Positions 46,641-57,936 of a stretch of 64,000 bases of DNA are shown here, piece by piece. The stretch's first letter is position 1; every line of letters starts with the position of its first letter. The position numbers were made by a program, and so were the translations under genes. The notes under the pieces are model-generated. The model ran no database searches. It was not told the origin of the DNA and saw only the letters and a list, made by a program, of their open reading frames with translations. Origin of the DNA: Phragmites australis. Lineage: Eukaryota; Streptophyta; Magnoliopsida; Poales; Poaceae. The DNA is taken from the NCBI RefSeq assembly GCF_958298935.1, contig NC_084934.1, positions 5,954,501-6,018,500 of the forward strand. Reading direction: 5' to 3'.

Positions 46641-46724
46641 ATTTGTAAATACACCAGTATGTTATCTATTTTGATAAATACATCATCGTATGTTGTCTAT
46701 TTTTCTATTTTTGCCTATTTGTTG

Positions 46725-48096
46725 ACTTCAGGGGAACATAGCACCATATCTCTGCTGCACATCACATTCTCTCATCTTTCTTTGGAGTAAAATAGGCGTG
46801 GATGAGCGTGACACATCTGGTGCTATGATCCATACTTGTGAGGAAAGAACTTTCATGGGGTTGTCCTTAGGTGGGGACAGGGATTGAATAAACTCTAAGA
46901 TATAGTTGTATGTCGTTCATTTCCAAAACAATGGACAGAGTGAGGCTAAGATATAAATTCTAACTTCGGTGTTTAAGAGCATTTTCTATTAAAGAAAAAT
47001 TATTAACAATCTTCATTCGATTTCTGTTATATGAACATGTAGAGTAGGTGACACATTAGATGCTATTTTACCCCCATTAAAAGCCTTCGCCAGATTAGAA
47101 ATTATTATTAGGAGAGCTTGCATTATTCAAATTAAAAATGTTATAAAAATGAATTAACAAAGAGAAAGCAGCATCTCAATACTGGCACGAAAATTGATTG
47201 TGTTAATGAATTGACTCCACTTTCAAAATGCTGCAAATGCAAAAGACAACACTGGTGCGAAGACGGAAACATACATCCACAGTAAGCCGTAGCTGCTTTA
47301 TGTAGACACGTATGGATCTAGAGATGTATTCATCATCTTATCCGATAGAAGTGGTTTCCTTAGAGCTTTACTCTTGTAATTTATCTGCCAGTAAACAGTT
47401 ATTTTTTTCGTTTTCTATCTGGCTTGCAGTATTCATCTGAATGCAGTTTATGTTCAACATAGTCATCTATTCTTTTTTTTTTAAGACTTATAGCATGCAT
47501 TCATTATAGAGCTTCAACTTTTTTGTGTTGATATCTTTCATAATGAATTCGCTCGTACAACTAAAAGAGAATGACCCTATCAATTATCATTGTTATGAGA
47601 AGGGCTGTTGTGCTTCTTTTAATTGATGTCTAACTTGTGTTTAGCCCACGAATGTGGGCATGCTGTTCTAAAATCTACTCCTCGTAATTTGATCCGCAGA
47701 GCTCATGCTATTCCTCTTTTCCTTTTTCTTAAAAAACTTTGCTATGGGATGGGCACGCCAAAAATCATATTCGTGGGAAATTTCGTAATTTGTCATCGAG
47801 ACGTCTACTCAAGTATATAAATCTATCTTGTTCATCTTGCTCATCGGCATATATAAATCTAGTATAACAAATACATTGATAAGATACCCTAAATTCTTAT
47901 CCATGCCTTCCACCACCGATTGGACATTTCATGGATCCACTATATTTCAGTTCAATCTTCTCTCATCCGTTTGACTGAATGGTTCTAGATTGCAATGTAA
48001 GATACCAACATCATTTGCACTTGGCCTGATTTACCAGGCTTCTCCCTTCATATGATAAGAATGATTAAGACAAAAGAATATTCTCTCTTGCTGAGC
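46725..48096. other. Unassigned AT-rich intergenic DNA
   Basis: No gene, RNA or transposon end recognised. Short frames only. Confidence 0.4.
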
Positions 48097-48099
48097 TAT

Positions 48100-49548
48100 C
48101 ACTACTACATAATATGTCATCATTGGCGATTCAAAATCACCATTAATAACAGATATTGACCCGTCACTAACTACTCAGCGCTAATAGTCACTTACTATCA
48201 ATGCCAGTTCTGAAACCGGCACTGAAAGTTCCTATCACTACCGGTTTGTGGCTCTAACTGGCAGTGAAAGTGGTTCCCAGGAGCTAAAAAAATAGCCGAG
48301 TCAGTTCGATTGTGGCTCCACAAGCAGTGAAAGTGGTTCCCAGGAGTGAAAAAAAAAAAACTGACCCAACTCGGATACCGCCGCCGTCGCGTCCGCTCGG
48401 TCCCCGCGCCTCCTACCGCCTCTCGCGACCTTCTGTCTGGTGAAACACCATATCTACATCCGTAAGCATTTCCTTCCAAGAAAAGTCAGCATATGAAAAC
48501 TCATTCCATTAATATGATATCTTCACTTCAAGAAGAACTTGCCAGAATATGAACTAGCGCAATTCCAGATCCACCGAGCCAAGAAGAACAAGCAAATTTC
48601 ATACTAACACTAGGCAACCATCTCAGAGAAATAGGCAAACCAAGTTCACTCATCTATAAGATAAATCATGTTGCTATACCACAGTAGAAGTTTGCAACAC
48701 ATAAGAACGGACTCTAACGATCACAGTAGAAACTAAGGTCATAATACAGACATGGGACACAACCAACACGATGACATGTTCACTGGAGTCACCACAGAAA
48801 CCTGCAAACCCACCCAGACGAGCTGCTGCTATTGCTGCTCCCCTTGTCATCTGCTCCCAGGGCTGCTGCTTCCGCCGCTCCCCTAGCCGTCCAATCCTAA
48901 GGCTGCCGCTCCCCTTGCCGTTCACTCCTAGGGCTGTCACTCCCCTCGCCACCGTTCCCCTTGCCGTCCACTCCGGCGGCCGCCGCTCCCCTTGTCGTCC
49001 GCTCCCGGGGCCACCACTCCCCTCATCGCCACTATCGCTACTCCCCTCGCATGTGGGAAGCAGTCATGCTCGTCCTCAGCACGCGGGGTAGCCCGACATC
49101 CCCCTCGACTACAACACCGGGTGCGGCATGCCGAAGGAGCGGTCAAAGGAGGAGCAATAGCTTGGAGGCAGGAGGGAGGGAGGGAGGGAGAGAGAGGAAG
49201 AGATAAGTTGGAGAGAAAGCGAGAGGGACGAGACGAAGAGATAAGGAGCAGAGCGCTTGCGACGACTTAAAAAATTCAGCGGACCTGAGCCGAACTGATG
49301 CGAGGGTGAGCCAACATGCCATTGAAGGGAAATTTCGGGCCTGGTCCATTAGCTTTATATTGTAGCAACCATCAGTGGTGATTTGTGGATAGAACCAGTA
49401 CTAAAACTGACTATTAGTGTTGGTTCTTAACTGCTCGATCATTGTTCAGGCGCAGGAGATTAAAAATCAAAAGTAATATATTTTCACTGTTGATTCTTGC
49501 ACAACCGGCAGTGATGAGCCACCATCTATGGCCGGTTATGTAGTAGTG
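48100..49548. mobile_element. Non-autonomous CACTA (En/Spm) element
   Basis: It starts CACTACTACATAA, ends TTATGTAGTAGTG (a 13-bp perfect inverted repeat), and is flanked by TAT on both sides (48097-48099 and 49549-49551). CACTA elements make 3-bp duplications. Subterminal copies of ACTGGCAGTGAAAG/CCGGCACTGAAAG and their inverse (CCGGCAGTGATGAG) are present. The 1449-bp interior has a GC-rich block (48780-49160) without a recognisable transposase, ending in a GGGA run (about 49171-49191). Confidence 0.9.
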
Positions 49549-49551
49549 TAT

Positions 49552-50036
49552 ATTATGAATTTTGGGTATTTTGGAATATGGCTCATAATAATTATCTCTT
49601 GCTGAGGGATTATCTTTTATTTTTTTAAGACGAAGGAATATCTTTTATTAAATTTGGGGTATAATGAAAGAAGAATTAACCATTGGTTATCCATCATGCA
49701 AATTAGAAAATTTTAAATAAAAATATAATTGTGGCTCAATAATTTTGCTTAAAGTTTTTAGATTGCACGTCTAATATGTTTCTCAATATATTGGGATTTT
49801 CCCGTCCTTTCTCGCCAAAAAATAGCATGAGTTTCGGTTTTAACTATAGCAAGTGAAATCTGTAAAATAACCTAATAATAAATGATTAGAAACGAGGTAG
49901 ATTTGACTTGAGCAGATATAAATCCAACCTTCGTAACGGAGAGCCGACTAATATCACGCACAAAGAAATGCAGGAACTTTATCAGGCACAGACAACACAT
50001 ATACACTGGAATATACCAGATTCCTGTCAAGCTGTT
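49552..50036. other. Unassigned AT-rich spacer
   Basis: No gene or element end recognised between the CACTA element and the copia inverted repeat. Confidence 0.4.
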
Positions 50037-50436
50037 CTACAACCCATGGCAGGGCATGGTGCAGGCGTGGCCTATGCCATTCCGTGCGCCAGGGGCCGGT
50101 GTTCTCGGCCCACGGCCGCCCTTCCAACCTCAACACGCCATGACGGCTGGTCACCACGGCGGCGTGCCCCAGAACGCGTTCGACACTGCTGCTCTCTACG
50201 CCGCCCTCAACTCTGCCGGCGTTCCGCAAGCACCACCGAGCACATCTGAGTGGTACTTCGACACCGGCGCGACGTCCCACATGTCCTCGTCCCCGGGTAA
50301 CTTTCCCTCTTCTTCCATTCATCCTTCGTCATCTGTTATCACAGTGGGTAATGGTGCTAGCATGCCTGTCACGCACCAAGCACGAACATTCATTCCCACT
50401 GCCACCCATCCCCTTCATCTGAATGACGTTCTTATT
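50037..50436 (+). repeat. Inverted copy of the copia gag-protease segment (arm 1)
   Basis: This 400-bp plus-strand segment is the reverse complement of 51943-52342. Reading both, I saw one difference (GAG against AAG, Glu/Lys, just before WYFDTGA). It includes the protease motif DTGATSHM. At its right end it is fused to the segment encoding AAMQ of the minus-strand polyprotein. Confidence 0.9.
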
Positions 50437-53250
50437 CTCACACTGCATGGCGGCGTGCCAGTGTGGGTCTTTGATGGCGGCACGGACACTGCGAGGGATT
50501 GGTGAAATTGCTGGAGAGGCCGTCAGTGCATACTTGGGGTTCGGTTTGTGGATGCCGGCGCGAGCGCGGGTGACCATGTGATGGCCTATGGGTGCCGATG
50601 TGGGTGAGGTTGGTGCGGTGGCAGGCGCTGGAGATGAGCTAGGTGCACTGGGCGACGACGAGGAGGAGCTGTCGCTGATCACTGATGGCGCTTGCTGAGG
50701 TGCAGGTTGTGCAGCACGCACCGTTCGCGCACGTGTGGGGTGTTGGGGAAGGATGTCGACGAGGCGCGGTGGTGTCGATGGTGGAGTCGTGGGCGCGGTC
50801 GCGGTCCCGCTTCGGCCCGTAACGGGAGGAGGCGGATTCTCAAGTTCCGGTGGAGAAGAAGGCGTGGGGGAGCAAACCGTGCGGAACGGAAACTCGGTCT
50901 CGTCAAACGTAACGTGACGAGACGTGATCACCCGCCTTGTCGCGACGTCGTAGCAGCGGTAGCCGCGATGATCTGCGGGGTAGCCGATGAAGATGCACGG
51001 CGCCGAGCGTCGTTGGAGCTTGTGCTGTGTGGTTGCCGTGATGTTGGGGAAGCAACGACACCCGAACACGCGCAGCTCGTCGTACGTGGGGGCGATGCCG
51101 AAGAGGAGCTGGTACGGCGTCAGGGAGCCGGTGGCTCGGCAGGGACGGCGGTTGACAAGGTACATCGCCGTGGCCAGTGCCTCGGCCCAAAACTCCGACG
51201 GTGCTGCACTGTGAACAAGCATAGTTCGAAGACAATCGTTAAGCGTACGAAGAACTCGCTCAGCTTTCCCATTTTGTTGCGATGTATACGGGCAGGACAG
51301 ACGCAGGTGGATGCCGTGCGCGGAGAAGAGAGAACGGAGAGCATAGGAATCGAATTCCTTGCCATTGTCAGTTTGCAAAGCCAAGATAGGCAATCGGAAC
51401 TGAGTCTGGACATAGGCTATGAAGGCGTGAATGGTGGGCAGGACTTCAGATTTTTGCCGAAGAGGAATGGTCCACAAATAGTGTGTATAATCGTCAAGAA
51501 ACACAACATAATATTTGTAGCCTGAGTAGCTATAAACTGGTGAAGTCCAAACATCGGAGTGTAAAAGTTGAAAAGGAAAATAACTATGGGAGGTGGAGTT
51601 ACTGAAAGGTAACCGGACGTGTTTGCCCATTTGACAGGAAGAGCAAACATGTGCATCGGTCTTATTACACTTAAAATCAAAAGACTGTAATAGCTGGGAT
51701 AGAACGGGTGTCCCTGGATGGCCAAGCCGCTGGTGCCAGAGTGAGATTCCGGAGGAAGCAGCAAGAGCTTGATGATGCGGGAGCTGAAGAGGATAGAGGT
51801 CGCCCATGCTCTCACATCGGAGCATCTCCGCCCTGGTACGAAGATCCTTAACGGAGAAACCAACAGGGTCAAACTCGATCGAAACATTATTGTCGCGGGT
51901 TAAGCGACGAACAGAGATTAAGTTTTTGATCAAAGATGGTGAAATAAGAACGTCATTCAGATGAAGGGGATGGGTGGCAGTGGGAATGAATGTTCGTGCT
52001 TGGTGCGTGACAGGCATGCTAGCACCATTACCCACTGTGATAACAGATGACGAAGGATGAATGGAAGAAGAGGGAAAGTTACCCGGGGACGAGGACATGT
52101 GGGACGTCGCGCCGGTGTCGAAGTACCACTTAGATGTGCTCGGTGGTGCTTGCGGAACGCCGGCAGAGTTGAGGGCGGCGTAGAGAGCAGCAGTGTCGAA
52201 CGCGTTCTGGGGCACGCCGCCGTGGTGACCAGCCGTCATGGCGTGTTGAGGTTGGAAGGGCGGCCGTGGGCCGAGAACACCGGCCCCTGGCGCACGGAAT
52301 GGCATAGGCCACGCCTGCACCATGCCCTGCCATGGGTTGTAGCCAGTGGCGTAGGGTGTACCCTGGTTGTTGGAGGAGTTGTTGTTGGTCCTCGGTCCAC
52401 CGCGTCCGCCGCCGCCGTTGTTGCCGCCGCCCCCGCCGCGTCCGCCACGACGTCGGTTGGAACGATTGTAGGAGCCCCCGGTGTTGGTGCGGTTGTTGTG
52501 ACGGGGGGTGTCGGAGGAGGATGATCCGTCGTTGGCGGAGCCGGATGACGCGCTGGATCGATCACCATGAGAGGCGGTGAGGGCTTGACTGGCTTCAGCC
52601 TTGGCGTCGGTCTGGAGACTGATTTCCTCGAGGATGAGGAAGGAACGAGCGCTCATGAAGGTGTGCGGCGGGTGTTTGGCGGTGATGACCGGCTTGACGT
52701 AGCGGTACTTGGGGTTGAGGCCGCAGAGTAGATTGAGCACCTGGCTCGGCTCGGAGACGGGGTGGCCGATGTCGCGGAGCTGATCGGCGAGCCTCTTCAA
52801 CTTGGTGCAGTACTCATTCATCGACAGATCGCCTTGCTGCAAGGAGCGCAGCTCCGCCTCCAGGTAGACGGCGCGCTGCAGCTCATTATCCTGGAACAGG
52901 TCCTCGACGGCGTGCCACAGAGAGAACGCGTCGTGGCGATCACGGCGAACAATGTCGAAGACGGACTTGTGGACGGTGGAGAGGATCCAGTTGACGATGC
53001 ATGCGTCAACCATGCGCCACTCGCCGTCGCGATCATCATCGGGCGCAGTAGAACGGACGTGGCTCTGAAGGCCGAATTTCCCGAGGGTCGACTCGAAGAA
53101 GAGACGCCATTGGCCGTAGTTGGCCTCGTCCATGTCAAGGATGACAGGAACGTGATGGCGGATGGAAATGCCCTGGATCTGGGAGGCGCTGGCTGGATCA
53201 ATGGAGAAGCCATCAGCGGAGGACACTGAGTTGTTGGAAGAGGGAGCCAT
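50329..53250 (-). pseudogene. Ty1/copia gag-protease-integrase polyprotein, reverse transcriptase missing
   Basis: The frame is open from ATG 53250 (MAPSSNNS; an upstream in-frame ATG at 53301 is possible) to 50329. Order: copia gag (WHAVEDLFQDNELQRAVYLE, GLNPKYRYVKPVI), a Gly/Arg-rich stretch where a zinc knuckle might be expected, protease DTGATSHM, the HHCC zinc region (LWHQRLGHP...CSSCQMGKH), integrase core LHSDVW, LQTDNGKEF and QQNGKAER, then a Pro/Ser-rich linker ending IKDPHWHAAMQ. The genuine frame ends at about 50447, where reverse transcriptase should follow; the last 37 codons read antisense through arm 1 of the inverted repeat. RT and RNase H are absent, so it is non-autonomous. 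Confidence 0.88.
51943..52342 (-). repeat. Copia gag-protease segment, arm 2 of the inverted repeat
   Basis: The original, in-frame copy of the segment duplicated in inverted orientation at 50037-50436; the loop between them is 1506 bp. Confidence 0.9.
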
Positions 53251-53293
53251 GGCAGCGGAGGAAGTGGCGAAGGGATTAACGAAAACCTTAGAC

Positions 53294-53303
53294 GATGATA
53301 CCA
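53294..53303 (-). promoter_or_regulatory. Copia primer-binding site
   Basis: On the minus strand TGGTATCATC follows the LTR end directly, close to the usual TGGTATCAGAG complementary to initiator methionine tRNA. Confidence 0.7.
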
Positions 53304-53586
53304 TGTAGAGGGGAAAGCACAGAGAGAGTATGATCCAAACTCCACACCTTGTATTGATCTCAAGTGTTACATATATATCGTTACATGAGAGGCCATTGGC
53401 CATGATTACACAGGTGGTGCGGGCGAGCACGCTACTGCAGTTGTGCGAGCGCGCATCAATCGGATCGCAGGAGAATCGCCGTGGTGACCGCGTCCAGCGG
53501 GGAGCAAGTGCGGGAGCGTGGGCACGTTGTGCCCCTGAAGACTCGGCAATGATCTAACCGCCACGGGAGATACGACTCTGCTGACA
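53304..53586 (-). repeat. 5' LTR of the copia element
   Basis: In minus sense it starts TGTCAGCAGAG at 53586 and ends CTCTACA at 53304, a 283-bp LTR, normal for small copia elements. The candidate target duplication is AATAG at 53587-53591. No second LTR was found on the other side. Confidence 0.65.
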
Positions 53587-53884
53587 AATAGAACAATATA
53601 ACTGATTTTATGGAGAGAGAAAAAATGAATTGTGAGATTTTCAAGTGATTCTTGGTATATAATCCTTCGTATGAAGAATTTTCCAAGCAACTAAAATCAG
53701 GGAGAAAATTACACCTACATGCAACAGTCCTGTTACGATTGATCTCTCAACCGCCCATGGAAGTTGTTGATGTGCCCGTTGGGGAGGGGATGCATCCCAA
53801 CAGATATATATTCATCATGCATATATATGTACACAATCAATGGAATCGATAACGAATTCATTGTATATTAGTTCAATCTCTATT

Positions 53885-54225
53885 CACTACCCCAAAAAAG
53901 GCATCCATGCCCCCTTGTTACAAACCAGCAGTGTCACTACCGTTTGGTAACACGAACCGGCACCACTTATTTAAAAGATGAGCATAAAAAGATGTGTCTT
54001 TAATAACGGGTAGTAATACTTATCCCAATCAGTTCATATTCCAAACTGACAATGATAATATTTATCACTGCTAGTTTTTAAAAAGACGTGCATACGAAGA
54101 CATGCCTTTAATAATTGATAAAGATAAACCGACGTTGCTATGTATTATCACTGTTAGTTTGTAATTCAAACCGGTAATGATAATTCTTGTGTAAATAGAA
54201 CTCATCTCCCACAGACTCCCCCATC
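53885..54225 (+). mobile_element. Orphan CACTA-type terminus
   Basis: CACTACCCCAAAAAAGG starts the stretch, followed by alternating motifs such as AACCGGCA, AAACTGACAATGATAA and ACCGGTAATGATAA, a subterminal style like the CACTA element at 48100. No matching inverted end or 3-bp duplication was found before 58200, so it may be truncated. Confidence 0.4.
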
Positions 54226-54229
54226 TCAT

Positions 54230-54530
54230 TTTGCTCTCCTGAAGCCACTCCAGAGGGACAGATGTAGTCGCAGTTGAGCGGTGGTCACTGTCTCTGTTCC
54301 TTGTGCCTGGCTTCAACGCGTCCTCGTCATCCATCCAGCCGTAGCCACCTCGCCGTCTGAAAGCTTCGAGCCATAGCCATACCATTTCACTCTCCTGAAG
54401 CTGTTCCCGAGAGACAGATATGGGCTCAGTGGAGATACATCGTATCCACTGAGCCCGCCTCTATCCCTTGTGCCTGGCTCAAATTGTCCTCCACGCAGAG
54501 CTTCGAGCCACCTCACCGTCTCCCTAGGAA
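54230..54530 (+). repeat. Degenerate tandem duplication of about 150 bp, with a hairpin
   Basis: Two copies share CTCTCCTGAAGC, then GAGGGACAGAT/GAGAGACAGAT, CCTTGTGCCTGGCT and GCTTCGAGCCA in the same order. The second copy contains an inverted repeat at 54422-54456 with an 11-bp stem (GGGCTCAGTGG / CCACTGAGCCC). Confidence 0.65.
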
Positions 54531-54534
54531 ACCA

Positions 54535-55400
54535 CGTGGCCACGCGTCTTCCCCGCCTCCTCATCTCCTCTCCTCCCCATCTCCTCTCCCTATGGTCACC
54601 TCATCTCTGCTTCCCATCTCCTCACCTCCTCTCCTTGTTAGGACCCCGACCTTGGGTTCCCCTGTACCTCATGTATTAGTCTCTAGATCAAGTAGCTGAT
54701 ACACACAGAATTCAACAGAATAGTATTAAATACATACTTCAAATAAAATAATTATCTAATAGGTGCGAAAGATGGTCTCGTGGACTAGGATCCACAGCGG
54801 ACCAGCCAGATAGAAGAGCCTACAGTGGAGTGAAGGAAAACAAACGGTGCAACCCAACACCACAAGCAACTCGGGTGCGTACACGACCTTAGACTTCTTC
54901 TCTTTAACTTTATCTAGGTTGTGGCTGATCTCCATCTCAATAATCTGAAAGCAACAAGACTGAGTATGAAAGGTAATCAAAAAGTCATATACTACTTCCA
55001 AGGCTTGATAGATGCATAAAGGATAATGCAAGGACAAGGATTTACAGTTTAGTTTTAAGCGTGAAATAGTTTTATTCAGATATCCCGTTATATATTCTCT
55101 ACTGATAGCTGTTGAAATAGTTTAAACAAGGTAACAAGGTATATCTGGGGGTTTATCAATCCTAGGAGGGGCTACACCTACACCTCACTCCACAGTCTCT
55201 ATCACATGTCTGATTAAACTCTACTATCACACAGTTCCTGGTGGATTGAGCCAGTAACCTTATCACACAGACATCTAGTCCATACACTTACTCATCAAGA
55301 AACACACCCCAGGGTCTAATCATTAAGGTTACTGCTTTAGCATGTCTATAACCATGGATATGGCTATTCAAATAGATTTACACTCTGCAGAGGTTGTACA
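54535..55400. other. Unassigned DNA
   Basis: No gene recognised. The part at 55130-55310, with a CCTAGGAGGGGCTACACC segment, may belong to the retroelement that carries the following 86-bp array. Confidence 0.3.
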
Positions 55401-55439
55401 TTGTACCCAAATGATATGTGTTGATAGCAAAAAATGGCA

Positions 55440-55990
55440 CGACCAGAAGTTTTTATACACCAGATAGTCCGGTGATCAATGCCGTGTTATCGCCGGACTA
55501 TCCGGTGCTTATAGTTCGATTTCAGCCAGAAGACCTGCTTTCTGGAAAAAATAGTCCGGTGAGGGTCTCATTGAACGCCGGATTATCCGATGCTTATAGT
55601 TCAAATCTGGTGCAGTAAAATATGCTCTCTGTATAAAATAGTCTGGTGAATGATACAGTGAAAACGCCGGACTATCCGGTGTGTAGAAGGTCAATTTGCG
55701 CCGAAAAATTGCTCTTTGGAAGAAATAGTCCGGTGGAGATTTCGAGGTATCACCGGACTATCCGGTGTGTAGAAGGTCAATTTTCGCTGGAAACTTGCTC
55801 TCTGGAAGAAATAGTCTGGTGGAGATTCCGGAGTATCACCGGACTATCCGACGAGATGAAGGTTTTTAGCCAAAAAAATGTTCTCCGGTGAAAATTATCC
55901 GGTGAGGCCTTTGATGATCGCCGGATCATCTGGTACGTTCAAAAGGAAAACTTTGCAAAAAATTTGCTCTCTACAAATATTGGTCTGGTG
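55440..55990 (+). repeat. Tandem array of about 86-bp CCGG units
   Basis: CCGGA(C/T)TATCCGG-like cores begin at about 55493, 55578, 55667, 55753, 55839 and 55921, so spacing is 82-89 bp. Each unit also holds GCTCTCTGGAAGAAATAGTC or a variant. Similar blocks occur within the LTRs at 33101 and 40857, so this is probably a fragment of a related LTR. Confidence 0.75.
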
Positions 55991-57936
55991 ACATGCTCCG
56001 GTGAGTATAAACATGACATCGGAATATCCGGTGTATGTAAGACCGAGTCTTAGAGTTTTGGCCAAGTGAACTCGCCGAATGGTCCAGTGTTCTGGAGTTT
56101 GTTCTCACCGAACCATCCGGTGCAATATTGCGATTACATAATTACAACTCGTAGTACATAAAAAATAATTCAACACTCATAGTTCATAATTAAATAATAT
56201 AAAACTATTCAAATTTCTTACAAAAAGTAAAACATGTATGAAAATAGCATTATTATGGAGATAATTATATATGACTGCAAGCTCGACTGGGATAGTGAAA
56301 AGATATGCAAGATGTATGTGTAATAATCATCCCAAGCGAGCTTTGCGGTCATATGTACGCCTCCAATTTCATCTTTTACAAAAAGAAAAAAAGTATGAAA
56401 ACAATACAATTTTTAATACAATACATAACATGAATAAAAAACAAATATAGCCTCGGAACCAAAAATCTAGTTGGCACCAGGGCTAAACTATGCCCTGCAC
56501 CCTAACTAGATATGCTCAAATTATCATTAACCAGACAAAGACACACAATTCAACAATTAGGGTGCACTCTGTCACCTAACCGGCCTATATGTTGTCCAAG
56601 ATCGTGCTTTCGATGGAATTAATTCTCAACTAAGATCGCAGTATACCACTTCCTCAAAGACCGGTAGAGCCTTATGAAAAAAATGCACAGATACTGATAG
56701 AGCCTGACTTACGTAATGCGGGAAAGAGGGGAGCAGAGAAGTGGCGTAGGGGAGCAAGACATCATAACAGAGGGAGAGGGAGAGGAGCCGAGTCGGTAGA
56801 GAGCACAGCACAACACAACAGGGAAGAGGGCAGACGTGAGGGGGAGAGAGCAGAACAATAGAGGAGATCGGAATAGAGGGAGTGGCTAGAGATGCAGCCG
56901 AGTGGGTAGAGAGCACAACACAACACAGCAGGGAAGAGGGAAGACGTGAGGGAAAGGAAGCAGAACAATAAAGGAGACATATAAGAACTACTTTGCGATC
57001 TTAGTTACTAGCTCATAGCATGTACGTCATCTCCAAGGTGGCAGATAGTAAAATCTTGGACAACATATAAGCCAGACAAAGACAGCAGACATTGCAATCT
57101 TTGTTGCATTAGTAGCTCAAAGCCCGGTTTCAAACTAACAGTTCATCATCGAGCATCTCAAACTAACAATTCATCATCGAGCATCTCAAAATAAGAATTC
57201 ATTACACATGACCTTGGAACAAAATAATGGCAAAGCATCAAAAACAGATCCTGACATCATTTGTATTTCAAGAAGTAGACAACAAGAACAAAACATGTGC
57301 AATAGTGCTCTTAGAAGTTGTATAACAATTGGACCAAGGACAAAAGAAGTCCTATCCCCTAATTGTTCTATTGGATATATCATCGATTGGGCAAATTTCT
57401 AAGCTCTCAGCTAGTAATTAGAACTTGACAGAGTTTTGAAAGCTTCATCATGGATAGTGCTACCATACCAAATTAGAGTGCACAAGTTCTAAACAGAAGG
57501 ATGCAAAAATAAGTACTAAAAATCAGAAAATATGCTCAATCTCAAACTGACATACACCAGGGATAAAAAAGACTAGTAGCCCACTGGAGAACCAACACAC
57601 CAATCAGAAAATATGCCCAATCACAGCGTAACTCAAACTATCAATTCAACATCGAGCATCTCAAACTATCACTTCATCATCGAGCATTCTCAATTTACTT
57701 GAAAATTAAATCAAATCAAATCAATTTGCATAGCATCTGTGTACTCCCATAGCATTTGTTCCTATCAATTTGCATAGCATATATTCCGGAGCTTAGATTA
57801 GGAGGACATGGTAGCGTACCTAGACCAAGGGGGGGGGGCAACAGGACGATAGGGTCATTGGCGCAGGTGACAATGATGGAGGGGGAGGAGACGGCGGTGA
57901 CTGGGTGTTGCTCCTCTGCGAAGGCCTCAGGGAGAG
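55991..57936. other. Repeat-rich unassigned DNA
   Basis: AT-rich sequence, then a direct repeat of about 75 bp: GCCGAGTCGGTAGAGAGCAC at about 56787 and GCCGAGTGGGTAGAGAGCAC at about 56899. ATTCATCATCGAGCATCTCA and close variants recur near 57139, 57166, 57645 and 57670. No gene recognised. Confidence 0.45.

Larger units (their letters stand above)
37292..46715 (-). mobile_element. MULE-2, near full-length Mutator-like element with PMD and GRF-finger genes
   Basis: About 85-bp terminal inverted repeats: the left end begins GGCAAAAATAGAAACATAGA and the right end in reverse complement begins GGCAAAAATAGAAAAATAGA. Similarity continues past GTGTATTT to the AAATCTAGCAC block. With the 9-bp flanks this defines the element. 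In minus sense it carries transposase, PMD gene, a short unrecognised frame and a GRF-like finger gene. A 1.57-kb solo LTR (40857-42425) has landed in the PMD gene, leaving about 7.9 kb of MULE sequence. Confidence 0.88.

Noticed and set aside
50692..51525. 277-codon plus-strand frame
   Set aside because: Antisense to the copia integrase region; no protein motif. The same holds for the plus frames at 52057-52580 and 52762-53229.
53250..53430. Start of the copia polyprotein at the first ATG of the open frame (53430)
   Set aside because: That ATG lies inside the LTR; the start after the primer-binding site (53250, or 53301) is more plausible.
55440..55990. Regular spaced palindromic repeats that look superficially like a CRISPR array
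   Set aside because: The DNA is a plant nuclear genome, the units diverge, the spacers are repeats of one another, and similar units lie inside LTRs.
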